From Actinomycetota bacterium (GTDB lineage: Bacteria > Actinomycetota > Acidimicrobiia > Acidimicrobiales > JAHWLA01), in NCBI GenBank assembly GCA_019347595.1, contig JAHWLA010000032.1:1-15808 (forward strand): a stretch of 15,808 nucleotides of DNA, read 5' to 3'. Both the position numbers and the translations under genes were made by a program. The notes under the pieces are model-generated. The model saw only the letters and a program-made list of their open reading frames with translations, was not told where the DNA came from and did not search any database. Positions 13,431-15,808 of this stretch are shown piece by piece (within the stretch, counting starts at the first letter, position 1; every line of letters starts with the position of its first letter).

Positions 13431-13871
13431 TCAGGTCGGCCGGTCTGTGTTCACACACGATCGTGAGAGCACCGCCCCGTCCGTGGTGATGCGTTCGCCC
13501 GCCCCGGAGGGCGACCACTCCGACAGCTCCTTCGCTCTGATGTCGACCGCTCGGTAGTCCTCGGAGGCCACGCGAGGGTCCGCGGTTGCCCACGTGAGGA
13601 TGTCGCCGCGGCGTTCGTCGCGCCCGTCGACGACGAGCTCGGCGCTCAGGAAGTAGGCGTCGACATCGTCGGAGCGAACCGCGTACCCATGCCGCAAGCT
13701 GCCTCCCGGCGGCACCAGCCGGGCCTCGACGGCGGTAACGACGGCGGCGTCAACGGGAAGGCAACGGGGCGACAACGCCTCGTCGTCGTCGCCGCCGCAC
13801 GCTGTCGCCAGTACCAAGGGCAACAGGGCGATCGCTCGCCGATGCCCGAACGAGGAACGAAGCCAAGCCAC
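13431..13871 (-). CDS. Predicted lipoprotein, function unknown
   Basis: A 146-residue exported protein. From the GTG at 13871 it starts VAWLRSSFGHRRAIALLPLV, a basic region plus hydrophobic core, then LATAC-GGDDDE, a plausible lipobox with Cys25 as the lipidated residue. The mature part (SPRCLPVDAAVVTAVEARLV and onward) has two further cysteines and no domain I recognise. The GTG is chosen because TAACGT lies 7 bases before it and TTGGAA 17 bases further up. The in-frame ATG at 13907 would put 12 extra charged residues ahead of the signal peptide. It lies 127 bases before the transporter operon on the same strand and shares a divergent promoter region with atuA. Confidence 0.75.
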   Translation of the reverse strand: MAWLRSSFGHRRAIALLPLVLATACGGDDDEALSPRCLPVDAAVVTAVEARLVPPGGSLRHGYAVRSDDVDAYFLSAELVVDGRDERRGDILTWATADPRVASEDYRAVDIRAKELSEWSPSGAGERITTDGAVLSRSCVNTDRPT

Positions 13872-13878
13872 GGGCCGA

Positions 13879-13907
13879 ACGTTACAGGACGAGCGTTCGC
13901 TTTCCAA
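13879..13907 (-). promoter_or_regulatory. Promoter of the lipoprotein gene
   Basis: On the - strand TTGGAA (13907-13902), a 17-base spacer, TAACGT (13884-13879), then 7 bases to the GTG at 13871. This predicts leaderless expression. Confidence 0.55.
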
Positions 13908-13921
13908 ACAAACGATTGGTT
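13906..13921. promoter_or_regulatory. Second operator-like site between the lipoprotein and atuA promoters
   Basis: AAACAAACGATTGGTT matches the transporter operator TTACAAACGCTTGTTA at 11 of 16 positions, including ACAAACGnTTG. It overlaps the first two bases of the atuA -35 box and the last two bases of the lipoprotein -35 box, so one bound repressor could silence both directions. Confidence 0.45.
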
Positions 13922-13948
13922 GACAGGGACGGCACCGTCTGATGTAGT
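13920..13948 (+). promoter_or_regulatory. Promoter of the atuA-like operon
   Basis: TTGACA (13920-13925), a 17-base spacer, and TGTAGT (13943-13948). The transcript would start near 13955, leaving a leader of about 28 bases that carries the ribosome binding site AAAGGGG 6 bases before the ATG at 13983. Confidence 0.65.
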
Positions 13949-13982
13949 CCGTCCGGGGCGAACCGCACGAAAGGGGCGACGA

Positions 13983-15248
13983 ATGTCAGCAGCCATCGGC
14001 AGCGGCTCTATCGGCGAAGGAGACCGCATCGGGCCAGGCGTCGCCTTGGCGGAGAGCGGACTGGTGCGCTACATGGGCTTCGACTGCCTCGCCGAGCGCA
14101 CCCTCGCGCTCGCCGAGGCCCGGCGGGTCGAGGACGAGGCGACAGGCCAGGACGAGCGCATGGGCGAGTTCGTCGAGCGCTATCTCGGCTTTCTCGGCTC
14201 GGGCGGGAAGATGGTCGGCAACTTCGGGGCTGCCAACCCGGACGCCGCCGTGGCCGACGCCGTGACGGCGCTGCGCGGCGCAGGCCTGAGCGGCACGCCG
14301 GTCGGCGTCGTCCGCGGCGACGACGTGATCGACGCCGTGCTCGAACACGACGTCTACCTCCCCGAACGGGGCTGCACGGCGCGAGCGGAGAAGGCTCGCA
14401 TCGTGTCGGCCCACGCCTACATCGGGGCCGACACCATCGTGCACTTGCTCGACGAGGGCGCCCGGCTCGTCATCGGCGGCCGGATCGCCGACGCCTCGGT
14501 GTTCGTCGGTCCGATCTGCCACGAGCTGGGCTGGGCCCTCGACGACTGGGACCGCGTCGCCGTGGCGACGCTGGCCGGCCACCTGCTCGAAGGCGGCGCA
14601 GGCCGCACCCTCGACGCCTATCCCATGGCGGTCGTCTCCGACGACGGAGTGGAGATCACCCGGCAGCCGGGCACCGGGCCGGTGCCCGTCGACAGCGTGA
14701 AGCGCGCCGTTGCCCACGAAGTGCACGATCCGGCGACGTACCTCACGCCCGACGTCGTCGCCGATTTCACCGATGTGGTGGCAACACAGGCGGCGCCCGA
14801 CCGCGTGCGGTTCACCGGAGCGCGAGGCGCGCCGAAGCCCGAGAGCTACAAGGTCCTCGTGGCGCTCGACCTGGGCTGGAAGCTCGTTGCCGAGATCTCG
14901 CTGGGCGGCCACGGCTGCGTCGACCGTGCCCGTGCCACCGAGGGGCTCATGAGGCGCTTCCTCGAGCCCTTCGCCTCCGACATCGACGAGATGCGCTTCG
15001 ACATCCACGGCGTGAACGCGCTGTTCGGAGCGCAGCACGGCGGAGGCACCCCGGCCGACGTGCGCCTGCGCATGGCAGTCCGGTGCCCCTCGCGGGAGGC
15101 GGTCGACGCCGTGACGTTCGAGGCCAACCAGATGTGGTTGAGCGGCGGCGGCGGGCTCACCCGCACCGTCGAACGGGCGATCGGGGTCACGCCTGCGCTC
15201 CTCCCCCGCACACATGTACCGCTCGAGACGGAGGTGGTGGTGGCGTGA
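13983..15248 (+). CDS. Acyclic terpene utilisation AtuA-like protein, DUF1446 domain
   Basis: A 421-residue protein of the AtuA/DUF1446 family. AtuA is needed for citronellol/geraniol breakdown in Pseudomonas, but its reaction is not well established. Family patterns are GSGSIGEGDRIGPGVALAESG, YMGFDCLAERTLALAEARR, KMVGNFGAANPDAAVADAV, NAxxYxGAD-like SAHAYIGADTIV, VIGGRIADASVFVGPICHELGW, GHLLEGG and FDIHGVNALFG. In many homologues a C-terminal ferredoxin-like domain follows in the same chain; here it is a separate downstream gene. The ATG has AAAGGGG 6 bases upstream and a good promoter. The stop overlaps the next GTG as GTGA. Confidence 0.87.
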   Translation: MSAAIGSGSIGEGDRIGPGVALAESGLVRYMGFDCLAERTLALAEARRVEDEATGQDERMGEFVERYLGFLGSGGKMVGNFGAANPDAAVADAVTALRGAGLSGTPVGVVRGDDVIDAVLEHDVYLPERGCTARAEKARIVSAHAYIGADTIVHLLDEGARLVIGGRIADASVFVGPICHELGWALDDWDRVAVATLAGHLLEGGAGRTLDAYPMAVVSDDGVEITRQPGTGPVPVDSVKRAVAHEVHDPATYLTPDVVADFTDVVATQAAPDRVRFTGARGAPKPESYKVLVALDLGWKLVAEISLGGHGCVDRARATEGLMRRFLEPFASDIDEMRFDIHGVNALFGAQHGGGTPADVRLRMAVRCPSREAVDAVTFEANQMWLSGGGGLTRTVERAIGVTPALLPRTHVPLETEVVVA

Positions 15249-15595
15249 GGCTGCACGAGGTGGCGACCTGCCAGTCGGGCGACAAGGGGGACATGGTCAA
15301 CGTCGTCGTGTTCCCGAACGACGACGAGACGTGGGAACTGCTCCGTGAGCGGCTCACCGTGGACGTGGTGCGCGAGCACTTCGGCGAGCTCGTTCGCGGC
15401 GACGTCCGTCGCTACGAGTTCCGCGGCCTCCAGGCCCTGAACTTCGTCATGGACGAAGCCCTCGGCGGCGGGGTGTCGATCTCGCTGCGCACCGATCCGC
15501 ACGGAAAGTCCTACCGCTCGCTCATGGGCGAGCTCGACATCACGCCGCTCTTGGAGGGCGTCGGGAAGGAGCATGCGAACCATGCAGGCGATTGA
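15245..15595 (+). CDS. AtuA C-terminal-domain (ferredoxin-fold-like) small protein
   Basis: A 116-residue protein matching the C-terminal domain of AtuA: VATCQSGDKGDMVNVVVFP (family SGDKGD-N pattern), LRERLTVDVVREHFGELVRGDVRRYEF, LQALNFVMDEALGGGVSISLRTDPHGKSY. It begins at a GTG sharing a GTGA overlap with the large AtuA gene, which suggests equimolar translation and a complex of the two. It overlaps the following amidohydrolase gene by about 14 bases. Confidence 0.85.
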   Translation: MRLHEVATCQSGDKGDMVNVVVFPNDDETWELLRERLTVDVVREHFGELVRGDVRRYEFRGLQALNFVMDEALGGGVSISLRTDPHGKSYRSLMGELDITPLLEGVGKEHANHAGD

Positions 15596-15808
15596 CTGCG
15601 ACACCCACTACTGGGAGCCGATCTCGATCTGGCACGACTACATCGATCCGGCGTTCCGTGACCGAGCACCGCAGTTCGTGGAGGATGGAAACCGCTTGCT
15701 CGTGCAGGTCGGCGAATCCGTCTACCCGTCGGCGCCGCAACACGCCGGTCTCGCCGCCGTGTACGGCGCCGAGGAGCAGATCCGCGAGCAGGTCCGCCGC
15801 GACAAGGA
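15582..15808 (+). CDS. Amidohydrolase family protein (Amidohydro_2-like), 3'-truncated by the window edge
   Basis: The 75 visible residues read MQAIDCDTHYWEPISIWHDY, then PAFRDRAPQFVEDGNRLLVQVG. This is the start of a TIM-barrel metal-dependent hydrolase: the D-D-H-x-x-EP pattern after the first strand and the FRDRAPxxVxD segment are typical of the Amidohydro_2 (ACMSD-like) group, which acts as hydrolases, decarboxylases or hydratases. The ATG at 15582 lies 10 bases after AGGAG; the in-frame ATG at 15573 is too close to it. It overlaps the small AtuA gene by 14 bases, so it is in the same operon. The rest of the gene is outside the window. Confidence 0.85.
   Translation, partial: MQAIDCDTHYWEPISIWHDYIDPAFRDRAPQFVEDGNRLLVQVGESVYPSAPQHAGLAAVYGAEEQIREQVRRDK

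Noticed and set aside
13388..13435. CGACCG/CGGTCG inverted repeat after the lipoprotein gene
   Set aside because: It is only 6 bp with a long loop and overlaps the stronger transporter promoter call. Too weak to call a terminator.

Overview
The window is a high-GC stretch of an actinobacterial chromosome. Codon third positions are almost all G or C. Several genes are preceded directly by a TANNNT -10 box 7-9 bases before the start codon, with no ribosome binding site, which is the leaderless style common in Actinobacteria. The gene content (AGPS-like oxidase, fused LivH-LivM-LivG, split AtuA pair) would suit Acidimicrobiia or relatives. That placement is an inference, because no taxonomic marker gene is present.

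Region 1 (1-4961, + strand) is a glycerol-phosphate locus. It holds the 3' part of glpD, a strong hairpin, and then three overlapping genes: an alkyl-DHAP-synthase-like FAD oxidase, a four-helix membrane protein and a GlpK-like FGGY kinase. All three enzymes belong to families that act on glycerol, glycerol-3-phosphate or DHAP derivatives. The kinase has lost two of the classical glycerol-contacting residues, so its substrate may differ.

Region 2 (4986-8047) is a set of small modules. It starts with a single-chain HicB-HicA-like protein on the - strand, divergent from a short XRE regulator. A glyoxalase II-like metallohydrolase follows, whose last codons overlap a tRNA-Leu(CAA) on the other strand. 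Then come a 35-residue membrane microprotein, a structured intergenic element, a Bcp-type peroxiredoxin and a VapBC toxin-antitoxin pair with two operator-like half palindromes.

Region 3 (8153-15808) is a probable uptake and catabolism locus. The - strand operon encodes a tethered substrate-binding protein, LivF, and one polypeptide that fuses LivH, LivM and LivG. A predicted lipoprotein lies upstream on the same strand. Divergent from it on the + strand are a split AtuA pair (large DUF1446 protein and small C-terminal-domain protein) and the start of an amidohydrolase. A similar operator-like palindrome (ACAAACGnTTG core) sits at the transporter promoter and at the atuA/lipoprotein divergent promoter. 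This suggests one TetR-type repressor, encoded elsewhere, co-regulates import and breakdown of an unidentified carboxylate or acyl compound.

No insertion sequence, CRISPR array, rRNA or phage gene was seen, and no gene-free stretch exceeds 300 bases.
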